Shown here: in pieces, positions 1-11,329 of the stretch
Numbering within the stretch: the stretch's first letter is position 1
Layout: every line of letters begins with the position of its first letter
NCBI GenBank assembly: GCA_001643675.2
Contig: LSRY02000022.1
Location: 1,229,001 to 1,293,000 of the forward strand
Length of the DNA: 64,000 nt
From: Monocercomonoides exilis
Taxonomy: Eukaryota > Preaxostyla > Oxymonadida > Polymastigidae
Reading direction: 5' to 3'
The notes under the pieces: model-generated
Seen by the model: the letters and a program-made list of their open reading frames with translations, nothing else
Told to the model about the DNA's origin: nothing
Databases searched by the model: none
Program-made: the position numbers and the translations under genes

Positions 1-3000
1 CATATGAACCAATGGATCCACAACAGATGTGAGAAGAATATTGTTATTAACATTATGTCTGTCATAATCATCATCATCATCATCGCAATTTGAGATTTTA
101 ATGTCACTTCCTTCTCCACTCACTCCATTCCCCTCTTCAGAAGATGAATGATTCAAGTGTGATGGTTCTTGGGTTGCATTTTCGAGCACAGAGGAAAAAG
201 AGAAAGGAAGAAGAACAGGAGCAGAATGGGCAGGGGAGGAGTCTGACAAATGAAGATGGATGTCTGGAAGAGAGCGATCAACTGCTGCTGAAGAAGAAGA
301 AGAAGAAGAAGAAGAAGAAGAAGAAGAAGAAGAAGAAGAAGAAGAAGAAGAAGAAGAAGGAGAGGAGGAAGAAGAAAATGCGAATTGAAGAGAAGGAGAT
401 GATTTCTCCTGTTCAAATGAGAGTTTTTCATGTTCTGTTTGAAGATGTGTTGAACGAGAAGGATCAATCGATTCACTAGCCACTTCTTGTTCTGTTTTTG
501 TGGATGTGAATGAAGATGCAAATGAAGATGCGATTGGCTGAGAAGAACATTCATTTGATTGAATGGGAACTTGAGGAAGTGTATCAGAAAGGATTGTGTG
601 AGAAGATGGAGTGGAGAGAAGAGAAGAAGCTGATTGAAGAGAAGAATCAATGAGTTTGATGGGATTTGTGTATTGATCTGTAGTTGGTTGATTGGATTGA
701 ACTGGAAGTGGAGAGATAGAAGAAGAAGAAGAAGAAGAACGAGAAGAAGAAGGAAAAGGAGAAGAAGAGGATGAAGTTGATGATGATGCAGAAGAAGAGG
801 AAGAGGAAGAGGAAGAGGAAGAGGAAGAAGAAGAATTAGAAAAATCAGAAGAGAAAGGAGAAGTTTGATAGGCAGATGATGATTGAGCATATTGTGAAGG
901 AGGAAGAAGAGAAGAAGTGCTGTGTGGAGTGAGGGGAAGAGCAGGAGAAGGCGAAATGGCAGAAAAAGGAGGAGAAGAGGCAGAGGAGAAGGGGAAGAGA
1001 GGAGAAGGATAAGCAGAAGAAGAGGAGAGAGAAACAGAAACAGAAACAGAAACAGAAGGGGAAGGAGAAGGGGAAGGGGAAGATAAATTTGAGGAGGAAG
1101 AGGAAGAGGAAGAGGAAGAAGAAGATGATGAAGGAGAAGGAGATGAATCGTAAGTGGCGACAGAAGACAGAGAAGCAGAGGATGGGTTGAATGACATCAT
1201 TGAAAGAGTAGCTCCGATTGTGACATGTGGTGGTGGTGGAGGAGGAGGAGGATGAAGATGAATGGAGTTTTGTGTCTGTTTGTTTGGCACTTTGTGAAGT
1301 TGAGTCAACATCCGGGTGAATTCACTGGCTTTGCTGCTTGTTGATGCATTTGGGAATTTGTTGGTTGATGAGGAGGAGGAAGAGGAAGAGGAAGAAGTTG
1401 AAGATGATGATGTTTTGTTGAAGTTTGCATTGTTTTGAGTGAAAGAAGAAGAAGATGTTGCTGTTGAAATGTCTTCTTTCTCGTCTTTCACATTCAACAC
1501 CTCCATATTCTTCTCTTTCTTCTCTTTCCCCTTCCCTTTCTCTCCTTTCTTCCCCTTCATCCCCTTCCCTTTCTTCTTCTTCTTCTTCTTCTTCTTTATT
1601 GCCCTGCACATCTTCCTCAATGGCTCCACGCCTGCCAGTTTTGCCACCAAGCACTGTGCAGACAAGTCAATATGCATTTCATTATTCACTTTTTGCTCTT
1701 CCTCTTCCATTTGCCTTGAGACAGCTGATGCAATCACAGAGGGCGAGTCAAGTGGATCATTAAGAGAAGAATGAGTGAAGGAGGTGTTAGTGATATGTGA
1801 GGCATCATCAGTTGTGGTGAATGGATAAGATGTTGTTTGAGAAGAAATGTTACTTGTGACTCTGTTTTTGGCTGGTGTGGATGGCATTGCTTTCTTTTTA
1901 GCTGCTTTTGAGGAAGAAGAAGAAGATGAAGAAAAAGAATAAGAGAAAATCTTCTTCTTCTTTTTATTTCCACTTTTAGATAACTTTCCCTTTTCTTCTT
2001 CTTCTTCTTTCTCCTTCTCCTTCTTCCTCTGCTCCTCCTGTGCTTCTGCCAGCAGCAGAGGAAGGGCAGAGGCAGAAGGGACAAATCCGATGTGCATGTT
2101 CTCTTTGTGCTGGGCAGTCATCAGCGCATTGTACAGCGCTGTTGCTCTGCCTCGCTGGAGTGGATGAGACAAAGATGTGAGAGGAGGAATTGCTTCTTCT
2201 TCTTCTTCTTCTTCATAATCTTCTTCTTCAATGTAATCTTCTTCTTCATCTTTATCATCATTTTCTTCTTCTCCTTCGTCTTCGACTTCTTCTTCTGAAA
2301 TGTTGTTTTCTTTTGCTTTGTGTTTGGATTTCTTCTTGCTCTTGCTGTTATCTGCATTCTTAGTTGTTTTATTGTTTTTTGAAAAACTTCCTTTTTTCTT
2401 CCTTTCTTCTTCTTCTTCTTCTTCTTCTTCAAAATCAGTTTCTTTCACTCTGTTATTGACATCTCCAGACAATGCAACAGAACCCTTCTCATCCTGTTTT
2501 TTCCTCCTTGTGAATACATATTCATCCATTGCACCTTCTTCTTCTTCTTCTTCCTCTTCCTCCTCTTCTGTTTCCTCTTCTTCTTCTTCCTCCTCCTCCT
2601 CCTCTTCTTCTTCCTCCTCTTCCATCTCCATTTCCATCTCCATCTCCCCTATTCCATCCTCCAGCAGCTCTTCTCCTTCCACCAGCACAATACCCTCTCT
2701 GTCAAACCCCCTGTCATCCACACCCAATGGCATGTCTTTTGAATAACTTCCTATTTGCGACTGCTCGTTCTGTGAGGACAGGGAAAGAGGGGTGGATTCA
2801 GCGGATTCTGATGATTGAGCTGAAAAGGGAGAAACAAAAAGATCAGAAGCTGGCGAAGAAGAAGTGGCAGATGCTGCTTTCGATGATGATGAAGAAGAAG
2901 CTAAAGAAGAAGGCAAAGAAGCTAAATTTCCATTGTCATTTGAAGTGATTGAGGAAGAAGAAGAAGAAGATGATGATGACGATGATGAAGGAGTCACAAA

Positions 3001-6000
3001 TAGCTGTCTTGGACCAACTGTTATGACAGACGTGTCAGAAACAGGTGATTGTGGTGAATAAGACGAGAACGAGGCAAAAGAAGAAAGTGAGTCCGGAGAA
3101 ATAGCAGGGTGCGGAGAAATAGCGGGGGAACAAAGAGAAGAAGAAGGAGAAGAAGAAGAGGAGGAAGAGGAAGAGGAAGAGGAAGAAGAAGGAAAAGACG
3201 GATCAGCTATGAGGGTAGTGGAAGAATTGAGGGGAAGCGAAGAAGGAATGGCAGAAGGGACGCGACAAGAGAGAAGAGCAGACTGAGCAGAGGAAGAATG
3301 GCGTGTGTGGTGGATGGGGTGGAGTGTGTTGTTGAGTGGGTTGTATGAATTATCTGACTGAAGTGGTTGGATTTGAGGTTGGAGGGAGGAAATGGGTGAG
3401 AGAGAGGAAGAGGAAGAGGAAGAGGAAGAGGAAGAAGAGGAAGAAGAGGAGGAAGAGGAGGAAGAGGAGGAAGAGGAGGAAGGAGAAGGAGAAAATGAAG
3501 AGGAAGATGTTGATGATGTTGAGATGATTGTGACTGGAAGAGGAGAATGAGAAGAAGAAGAAGAAGAAGAAGATGATGATGATGATGATGAAGGCAATGA
3601 AGAAAAAGGCAATGAAGATGAATTGTTTGTGTTGTAAGCTAAAGGCTGGGAGTTTAAGAGATAAGAAGAAGGAAGAAGAGGAGGAGTGGAGAGAGGGCAG
3701 ACAGACAGGCGACGAGAATTGCGAGGTGGATTCATTGAAGAAGAGGAAGAGGAAGAGGAAGAAGAAGAAGAAGGTTCAGGATAAGGAAGCATGATGTGAT
3801 AGTTATTGTTCGATGACTGGAGTGGATTAGAAGAAGAAGAAGAAGAAGAAAAGACAGAAGGGTGTTTTGAAGAAGCAACCGAAATGATGCTGTTGTCTGA
3901 TTCATTTGAAGAAGGAGAAGAAATAACATCAAATGAATTGGGAGGACAAGAAGAAGAAGAGGAAGAAGAATGAAATGTTGATGAAGGATTATAAGAAGAA
4001 GAGGAAGGCAATGAAGAAGATAAAGAAGAAGAAGGATAAAAAGGATTAGAAGAAGAAGAAGAAGAAGGAAACGTTGATAAATCCTGTTGATTAGCATTGC
4101 TTATTGCGCAGTCCATCCAAACAGAAGTTCTGTGAGGAATAACTGGCTGAGGGGAGAAGACAGGAAGTTGTGAGGAATCAGACGGATATGAAGAGGAAGA
4201 GGAAAGAGAAGAAGAAGAAGAGGAAGGAAAGGAAGGAGAAGGAGAAGAAGAAGAGGTTGAGGTAGAGAAAGAAGAAATAAATGATGATGATGATGAATTG
4301 GTGGGTGTGATAGAGAAAAAGGAAGGAACGGAAGAAGAAGAAGAAGAAGAAGGATAAGAAGGATCAATGGGATTAGCAGACAATGTGGATGAATAAGAAG
4401 AAGCAAAATGAAATGAAGAAGGAAACAAAGCAGATGTTTGTGAGTTGGAAGATGATGTGATAAAAGAAGAAGAAGAAGATGGAGAAGGTGAAAACGATGC
4501 AGTGGCTGTTATGTTTTGATTATTTTGAATCCAATCATGTTGTTCATTCTCTTTTGCCTTGTTATCCATTTTATTTGTTTTTTCTTTTTGATGTGGATGC
4601 AATTGAAGAAGAGGGTGTGGTTGATGATGTAGATGCTGATGCTGATGATGGAGTGAAGAAACAGGAGAATTCAAAGAAGGAGAAAAGCAGATGACAATTT
4701 GTGACTGGAAGGGAGGGTTGGACGAGGTGAGGAGACACAAAGAGGAAAGATTAGAAGAAGAAAGAGAAGAAGGAGAAGAAGAGGAAGAAGAGAAAGGGGG
4801 TGAAAAAGAGGAAGAATTTGCTGAAACTGAAGAATTTGAAGAAGAAAGGAAAGAAGAAGCATGTGTTTTAGTCAAAGGTTTTGTAGAAAGAGAAGAAAAA
4901 GCGTTGTTTTGAGTGGGGAATTGAGATTTCATAGAAAAAGGGGGAATAAAAGAGGGGTGTTTGGATGGAAGAAAAGAAGATGTTGGAGTTGATTGCGATG
5001 CAGTCACTGAAGAAAAAGGAGAAATGGAAGAAGAAGAAGAAGAAGAAGAAGAAGAAGATGGCTTTGTTTTCATTGTATTTGTAATTTTCTCTTTCTCTCT
5101 CTCCTTCTCCTTCTCCTCCAAATTTATTGTCTGCTTTATCGAATTCGCCACAAAGTTCGTCGTCGCACATATCTTCAGCCTCCAGTCAGCCAACCACCTT
5201 TCAAACAGAGCCAGTTCTTCTCTTTCACTCAGCTTATGCCCCTCCTCCTCTTCCTCCCCCTCCTCCTCTGCTTCTTCTATTCTTCTATCTAATTCTTCTT
5301 CCCAGTCACTTTCCAATGAAGCCATCATCCCTCTGATGTCTTCTGCACTGTTGATTTCTTCTTTCTCTTTTTTTGCCTCATTCTTCATTGAATTCTCTCC
5401 ATTTTCTGGCTTTTTTGACACAGAAATGCTTCCAACAGAAGGCGAACACGTTTCAGATAAGTTTTCTCCATTCACCTTTTCCTTCATCATCATCTTCTTC
5501 TTCTCCTTCTCCTTTTTAATCTTTTTTTTCTCCTTCCCCTTCTTCTTCTTCTTCTTCTTAGCAGTCCCCACTTCCCTCTCCCACAGCCAAGGGTGCTGCA
5601 TTGCCTCGAAAGAGGAGAGGCGCTGAGAAGAAGAGCGGCAGATGAGAGAAAGAAGGAAGTGCTGCAGTTGGAGGGGGATGGAAGGGAACCTGGAAGAGGA
5701 GGAGGTGGATGAGGAAGAAGATGGCGATAAAGAAGAAGAAGAAGCAGAAGCAGAAGAAGAAGAATGAGGTGAAGGCGAAAGAGAAGGTGTGTTGAATCCC
5801 AACGGCTGGTGGAGGATCTTGTCGTAAAGAGAGCGAGTGGAGTGGGAGATGAATGGAAGGATTCCACACACACACAAATAGAGCGAGACACCAACAGACC
5901 ACATGTCTGCTTTGTAGCCATTGAAGGAGTCGATGGCGTCTTCATTGTACAGACAGGAGGGGGGAAAGGAAGGGGAGAAGGAAGAGGAAGAAGACGAGGA

Positions 6001-7355
6001 GGAGGAAGAAGAGGAAGGTGCATTGCAAAGAGAAAGAAGAGAGAAACAGGAGCAAGTTGAATAACACGAGTGGATGGAGGAGCAAGCTACACCAGGAGTT
6101 GAAGATGGGTTTGAAGAAGAAGAAGATGAAGAAGAAGAAGAAGGTGCAGATGATGATGATGATGATAGCGATGTGGAACAAGAAGAAGAATAGGGGTTAA
6201 CAGAGCAAGGGGTGCAGGAAGGGGAGAAGAAGCACCCATCCTTTGCAGAGGCAGCGGGGGCAGTGATTGGCAGGGCAGAGGGAGAGATGAAGGAGTCGTC
6301 GTGGTCATCTGCCAGGCGTCTGAGGGTGATGATCTCTTCAGGCGACACAAAGGCAGCAGTGCCCTGTGTCTGGAGCAGCTTGGCGGTGGAGGAGGAGGTG
6401 TGGAGGGAGAGGGAGGAGGAAGAGGAAGAGGAGGGAAGGGAAGAGGAAGAAGATGAAGAGGAGGATGATGCAGAAGTTGTTGGTGGTGCGCTTCCACTTG
6501 TCACCGGATACAATGCAGGAAAATCAGCTGAGGAAACGTCGTCTAATTCAACGGCAGATCCAAAATCAGCCAGCATCGCATGTCCATCGGCAGTCAAAAG
6601 AATGTTTTCTGGTTTGATGTCTCGATGCACAATGTGGTGTGAGTGCACATGATGAACTGCTGAGAGTATCTCCCGAAACCAAATGCGGCACACTTCTGGA
6701 GGGAATGGCTCAATCTTTGTCTGCTGCCCGACAAGAGGTCCTCCTTCACAGAGAGTTAGAATTAAATACAGCTTTGGATGAGATCCATTGGAAATGACTT
6801 CATGAAGGCGAACAATGTTTGGATGATGAAGAAGTCTCATAATCCGAATTTCATGATTCAACCGATCCATTCTTGTTTGACTTCTGTTTAACGAACGAGA
6901 CAACAATGTCTTTTTCAGTATTTTCATTGCCTAAAAATTTTGCAAAAAATCTATTTAATATTCAAAAAAATGATAATTTTTGAGCAAACAAATCGCTTTC
7001 CAGTTTGAGAATCTTCACATATAACAACTTTCCCAAAAGCACCTCTTCCTATTATTCTTTTTATAATATAATTGTTTACTATTTTCATTCCATTTTGAAG
7101 AAAGCGAATTGAAATTGAATGTGATTCCTTTGTATCTAACTGTCGAAGAACAGGATGAAATGGTTGTTTGGGTTCTGGTAAAAGTTCTATTGTCAACTGC
7201 TTACTCGAGTCTGTTGGTTGATTTTTGTGAAATCTGTGAAGTCTCAAGAAAAATCTCCTTTTTCGTTGGCGAAACAAACTATTATCTTGTGTATGAAGTG
7301 TTTCATCTTGAACGTCCTGGGTTTTTTGAAATCTCTTATCAAAAATTATACCCAT
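1..7355 (-). CDS. Giant Ser-rich Ser/Thr protein kinase, CaMKK/Elm1-like, C-terminus beyond window
   Basis: The gene starts at the ATG at 7355, the first after an in-frame TGA at 7382. Exon 1 is 7355-6990; a 59-bp intron (6989-6931, GTTTGC...TTTTTAG) joins phase 0 to an exon that stays open to base 1, giving at least 2,432 residues with no stop. The kinase domain lies at about 97-572: glycine loop GRGAFGKV (103-110), AMK lysine 125, HRDIKPEN with Asp226, DFG at 244, SPE at 318-320 (usual APE), DMWSVG at 464 and HPW at 568. The GGPL hinge region, TAAFVSPE and the VSLYLCVCGILPF stretch resemble CaMKK/Sak1/Elm1 kinases, which activate AMPK/Snf1-type kinases; the substrate here is inference. Ser-rich inserts sit between DFG and SPE and between SPE and DMW. 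A Lys-rich block follows, then about 1,800 residues of Ser-rich low complexity. Further introns in that tail cannot be excluded. Confidence 0.85.
291..359. repeat. (AAG)n microsatellite, 23 units, inside the kinase tail
   Basis: A perfect AAG run of 69 bases on the plus strand. On the minus strand, in the kinase reading frame, it encodes a run of serines (TCT). Many shorter imperfect AAG/GAG runs follow through about 6500, all in the same phase. Confidence 0.95.
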
Positions 7356-7605
7356 GAAATTGATGCAGTTGAGCTTGCATCAAAATAAAACTTCACAAAT
7401 AACATTCGTAAACCCAATTCTCAAAGACACAGATGTGCAGGAATCCTAAGAATATCAAAAATGCAAAACAACAAATTGAAATTATCAATCTTTCAAATCA
7501 TGTGAAATTGTATTTATTCATAAAACAAAAATCGAATTTTTTATTGATCAATTTCCCCTAATAATAATTTCTTGTATATCTTTTGCAGTTTAAATTGTGT
7601 TTTCC
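7356..7605. promoter_or_regulatory. Divergent intergenic region between the kinase and VPS72
   Basis: This 250-bp gap separates the start codons of the minus-strand kinase and the plus-strand VPS72 homologue, so both promoters should lie here. It is AT-rich. A short ORF shadow runs across 7109-7357 but has no support as a gene. I cannot name a specific promoter element. Confidence 0.5.
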
Positions 7606-10600
7606 ATGACAAAGAGATTTACAAGGCCTAATCGTGGCTCCAAAATTCAGATGCTTTTGGAGGATGAAACCATTGAGCAGGGTGATTTTTGGGCATCTGA
7701 TGAAGTTAAGGAGATCTTTCAAAATGATGACGATGACGAACTTTTTGAGGCTCAGGGTATGTCAGACTTTCGTTCGAACATAATTGACAGCTCCTAATTT
7801 TTACTAAACGTTTTCTTAATTTTTAGATGAGGAGGATATTGTTGACTCAGATTTTGATATTGACGAAGAATCAGAGAATGTTGACGAGGAAGACAAAGTT
7901 CGGAAAGAAGAGAGAAGAGAGAAAATCGTATGTAAAAAATTGGATTATGCATTTTCATATATTTTATTTATTTATTCCAGAATGAGTCAAAGAAAAAGAG
8001 AGCTTATATTGATCCAGCAAAGCAAAAAAAACAAGCTCAACATCAAACAAAGAGTAAAACCCAAACAGAATCATCGGCAGAAGACAATTCCGTAAAAATA
8101 ATTGAGGAAGAAACCACAGCACATCCACGGAAGGTGGAACCTCCTCCAAGGCGCCAATCATCTCAACGAAAGTCTGTCCTTCGAGCCACTGAAGCAATTC
8201 AACGCACCGTCAATGAACTGTGCCACACAAACAAGCCAAGGCAACGCATGAAGAGAGAGAAACCAGATTATGTCCCGATGACCCAGGAAGAGATGCTGGA
8301 GGAAGCAAAAGAGACTGAAAGGCGGAACAGAGAAAGTCTCAATGAGCAGCTGAAATTGGAAGATGAGAAGAAGAAGACTTCAGTTGTGAAAAAATCGTTT
8401 GACACTTCTTTTCCATTTTATTGGGTTTTGAATTATTAAAAATATTTTTTTTTTTAAATTCGATTTTTTTTTTCATTGTTGAATGTTCAATGTGATTGCT
8501 TTTTCAATCAGAATTGAAGGGCCGTTGATCAGAAGCCTGTCAACACTGCTGCCTGTTGACTATTCATCGTATCCACCACAGTCACTCTTCGACAGCGAAG
8601 ACCAAGAATTCATCAATCCAAATGCCACACAAACATCATCATCATCATCTTCTCCTTCTTCTTCTTCATCTTCTTCTCCATCGTCCTCTCCTTCTTTTTC
8701 TCCTTCTGTTTCGTCATCGTCATCGTCATCATCTTCTTCGTTCACCCCGTTTTCTCCATCTCCTATGCCATCGCCATTTCTCTCTTCTCCTGTTGATTTT
8801 TATTCTGATTCAGAAAACTCTGCTTCTTCTTCTTCTTCTTCTTCATTTGTCTTTTTCACAGCACTACCAAAATGGATGTCATCTCATTGGATTCATTCCT
8901 CTTCACTTCAAAAACACTTTCAATCAACTTCTTTCTCATCATCATCATCATCATCATCATCGTCATCTTCTTCTTCCCCTTCTTTCTCCCCTGCTTCTTC
9001 TTCTTCTCCTTTCTCTTCTCTTCCTTATTATTCTTCCTCTCCCTCGCTCCAGTCCCTTCTTCCGCCAAATGCAACACCGTCCCCTCAGCATTCTCTTTCT
9101 GACTCTCCTTTCTCTTCCTCTCCTTCTCCTGCCCAGCCAAACAAGAGCCCTTCCTCCCTCTCCTTCGCTGACACTGCCTGTTTGTCTGCCATTCAGCCAC
9201 TCCAATTGCAACCTCGCCCCAATCACAACACCAAATTGAGATGTCTCGTTACAGGAAAGCCTGCCTCATTTGTGGATCCAATCACTTTTCTTCCCTTTGC
9301 CTCTCTTTCTGCCTTTCAGACACTGCGAGCTCTGCCCCTCTCAGCGATTGGGAGATTAATGGCGGTGATGATGGGGAAAGAAGGGGAGTGGAAAGAAGAG
9401 GAGGCGAAGAGGAAAGCGAGGAGAAGGAGAAGGGCAACGACAAATGCAGCGTCAGATTATGTGTTTGACTTGCCATTCAAAACGAGTGAGAGTAAAAGCT
9501 ACAGAGAGAAAAACGAGAGTGTGGATGAGTTTGCTTATGTGAAGAAAGAAGAGCTGGCAAAAGGGGGAGATGTGAAAGCAGAGAGAATGCTGATTGGGAT
9601 GAGGGATGGATTGGAAGATGTGGATGTGAGCAAAGTGAATGGGGCTGTTGCTGATGAGGATGTGTTGGATGACGATGATGAGAACTATGAAATAGAAGAA
9701 GAGGAAGAGAAAGGAGAGAGAGAAAGAGAAGGAAGAGAAGGAAGTGAGGGAAAACAAGGATTTATTCCTGCTTTTGCTAAGCACATTCGAAAAGTGCTGT
9801 GTCAACTGAAGCAGATGAGAAAAGAAGCGAAAGCACAAACAGAGAAGAAGTTTAAACATAACCTTGAAGAAGCAGAAGCAGAAGCAGAAGAGGCAGAAAA
9901 CGAAGAGATGAGCATTTCATTCCCATCAGAAGTTGATTTGTGCATTGACATCCACAACAACAAGCCAATGCGAAGGCATCTTGTTCAGCCATTGCCAACT
10001 GCTAAGCAGAACAAGCAAGTCAAACAAGAATCATTATCTCAATCGTTTGATGCTCCAAAGGAGAAGAAAGTGGCAGTGAAGAGAGAGGCAGAAGAGGCAG
10101 GGCAGATGAAGAGGAAGAGGAGGAAGAGGGACGGACCGGGTGTCAGAACGAAAGAGGAGCTGAGGCAAACACAGAGGATTGTGAATGATTCTAATGCAAT
10201 TGCATCAGCTGCACAGCAAATGCCTTCTTCTTCTTCTTCTCCATCATCGTCATCTCCTTCTCCCTCTCCCTCTCCTTCTTCCATTTCTCCATCTCCCTCT
10301 CCATCTCCCTCTCCCTCAGAAAGCGAAGCACCCATCAAAATCTCCGAAGTTCGCACTAATTCTGGCTCAAAAATTCTGAAGTATCCAACACAAACACAAT
10401 CCCTTCTGAACTCAACAGCTTCTTCTCTGTCTTATTACAAGCCCAATTCATCCGGCATGTCCTATTCGCAGTTTCCTTCGCTCTCTCAGCCATTCAATTC
10501 TCAGCTGCCTCGCACACAGATGGCGAAGATGAATATGAATATACAAACAGCTCAATCACAAACACATTCACAAACACAGTCAAATTTACATTCACAATCA

Positions 10601-10927
10601 CATTTTCCATCACAAACAGAGAAACAACCTCATCTGGACTCATTGGCCTCTATCCAATCCACCATCCGCTCCTTCCAGCGCAACCATATTTCTCCTCTTT
10701 CGATCTCCTCTTTGGCCACTTATCATTCCTCAACTCAAAGATCAGCTTCTTCTTCTTCTTCTTCTGCTTCTTCTCTCACTTCTTTTCAGACTGGACAGCA
10801 TTCACAGCATCCTCAGTCATTCCACCAGCTCCCACTGCGCTTCATGTCCCCATCACCAATTTCTGATCTGCATCCGAATTATCAGATGAATGCCATTCAT
10901 TACCCGACTCAGAACCCGCCTCGTTGA
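7606..10927 (+). CDS. VPS72: VPS72/YL1 (Swc2) homologue, SWR1/SRCAP chromatin-remodelling subunit
   Basis: Four exons: 7606-7756, 7827-7927, 7981-8396 and 8512-10927, with introns of 70, 53 and 115 bp (GTATGT, GTATGT, GTTTGA donors); 1,027 residues, stop TGA. The N-terminus has the YL1 layout: a basic start, LLEDE, an acidic stretch with DIVDSDFDIDE, basic KKKRAYIDP, a Q/R-rich RQSSQRKSVLRATEAIQRT segment, MTQEEMLEEAKETERRN, then IEGPLIRSLST right after the third intron. The YL1_C motif (CLVTGKPASFVDPITFLPFA) is at about 467-486. YL1/Swc2 binds H2A.Z-H2B in the nucleus and helps load it into chromatin. Poly-Ser lies between the two conserved parts, and about 530 residues of Glu-rich and Ser-rich sequence follow YL1_C, far longer than the family's usual total of about 350-800 residues. 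The alternative GTG at 7597 is not needed, since ATG 7606 is in frame. Confidence 0.9.
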
Positions 10928-11329
10928 TGTGGAAATATGGTGAAATGGATGAATTTATTTTTTTTTTTATTATTTTAATTTTTTATTTAATTTTGTAATG
11001 TTTGAAAGAGAAAAATCATAATATTTGCGTTATAAGAAATGCTGCTCACTTCATGTATCACTTCATAATGAATTTTTGTTTGCATTATTCATCGATTTGA
11101 AAATTAACAAAAAGGTTTAAAAATTGAATCATTAAATTAAAAATTACGCTTTTTGCACAAGAGAAATTAGAATGTATCATTTTTATTATTAAAGGACAAA
11201 AAAGGAATTCTATTGTACATCTCTTTATTTTTCCAATCCAAACACAAATCGCGGCATGAAAAAATCCACCCTTAATATCTCAATCGAAAAGGGAAAAAAC
11301 AAATAGCAGTTATTCAAGGCGGAGATTAA
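10928..11329. other. Intergenic, AT-rich
   Basis: About 400 bp between the VPS72 stop and the channel start. It opens with T-rich sequence suited to a 3' UTR. I see no further gene. Confidence 0.6.

Noticed and set aside
153-890. Leu-rich minus-strand ORF, and many similar Leu-, Phe-, Lys- or Glu-rich ORFs over 1-31000
   Set aside because: They are other frames of TTC/GAA repeats inside the kinase, VPS72 and channel genes; all lack non-repeat motifs.
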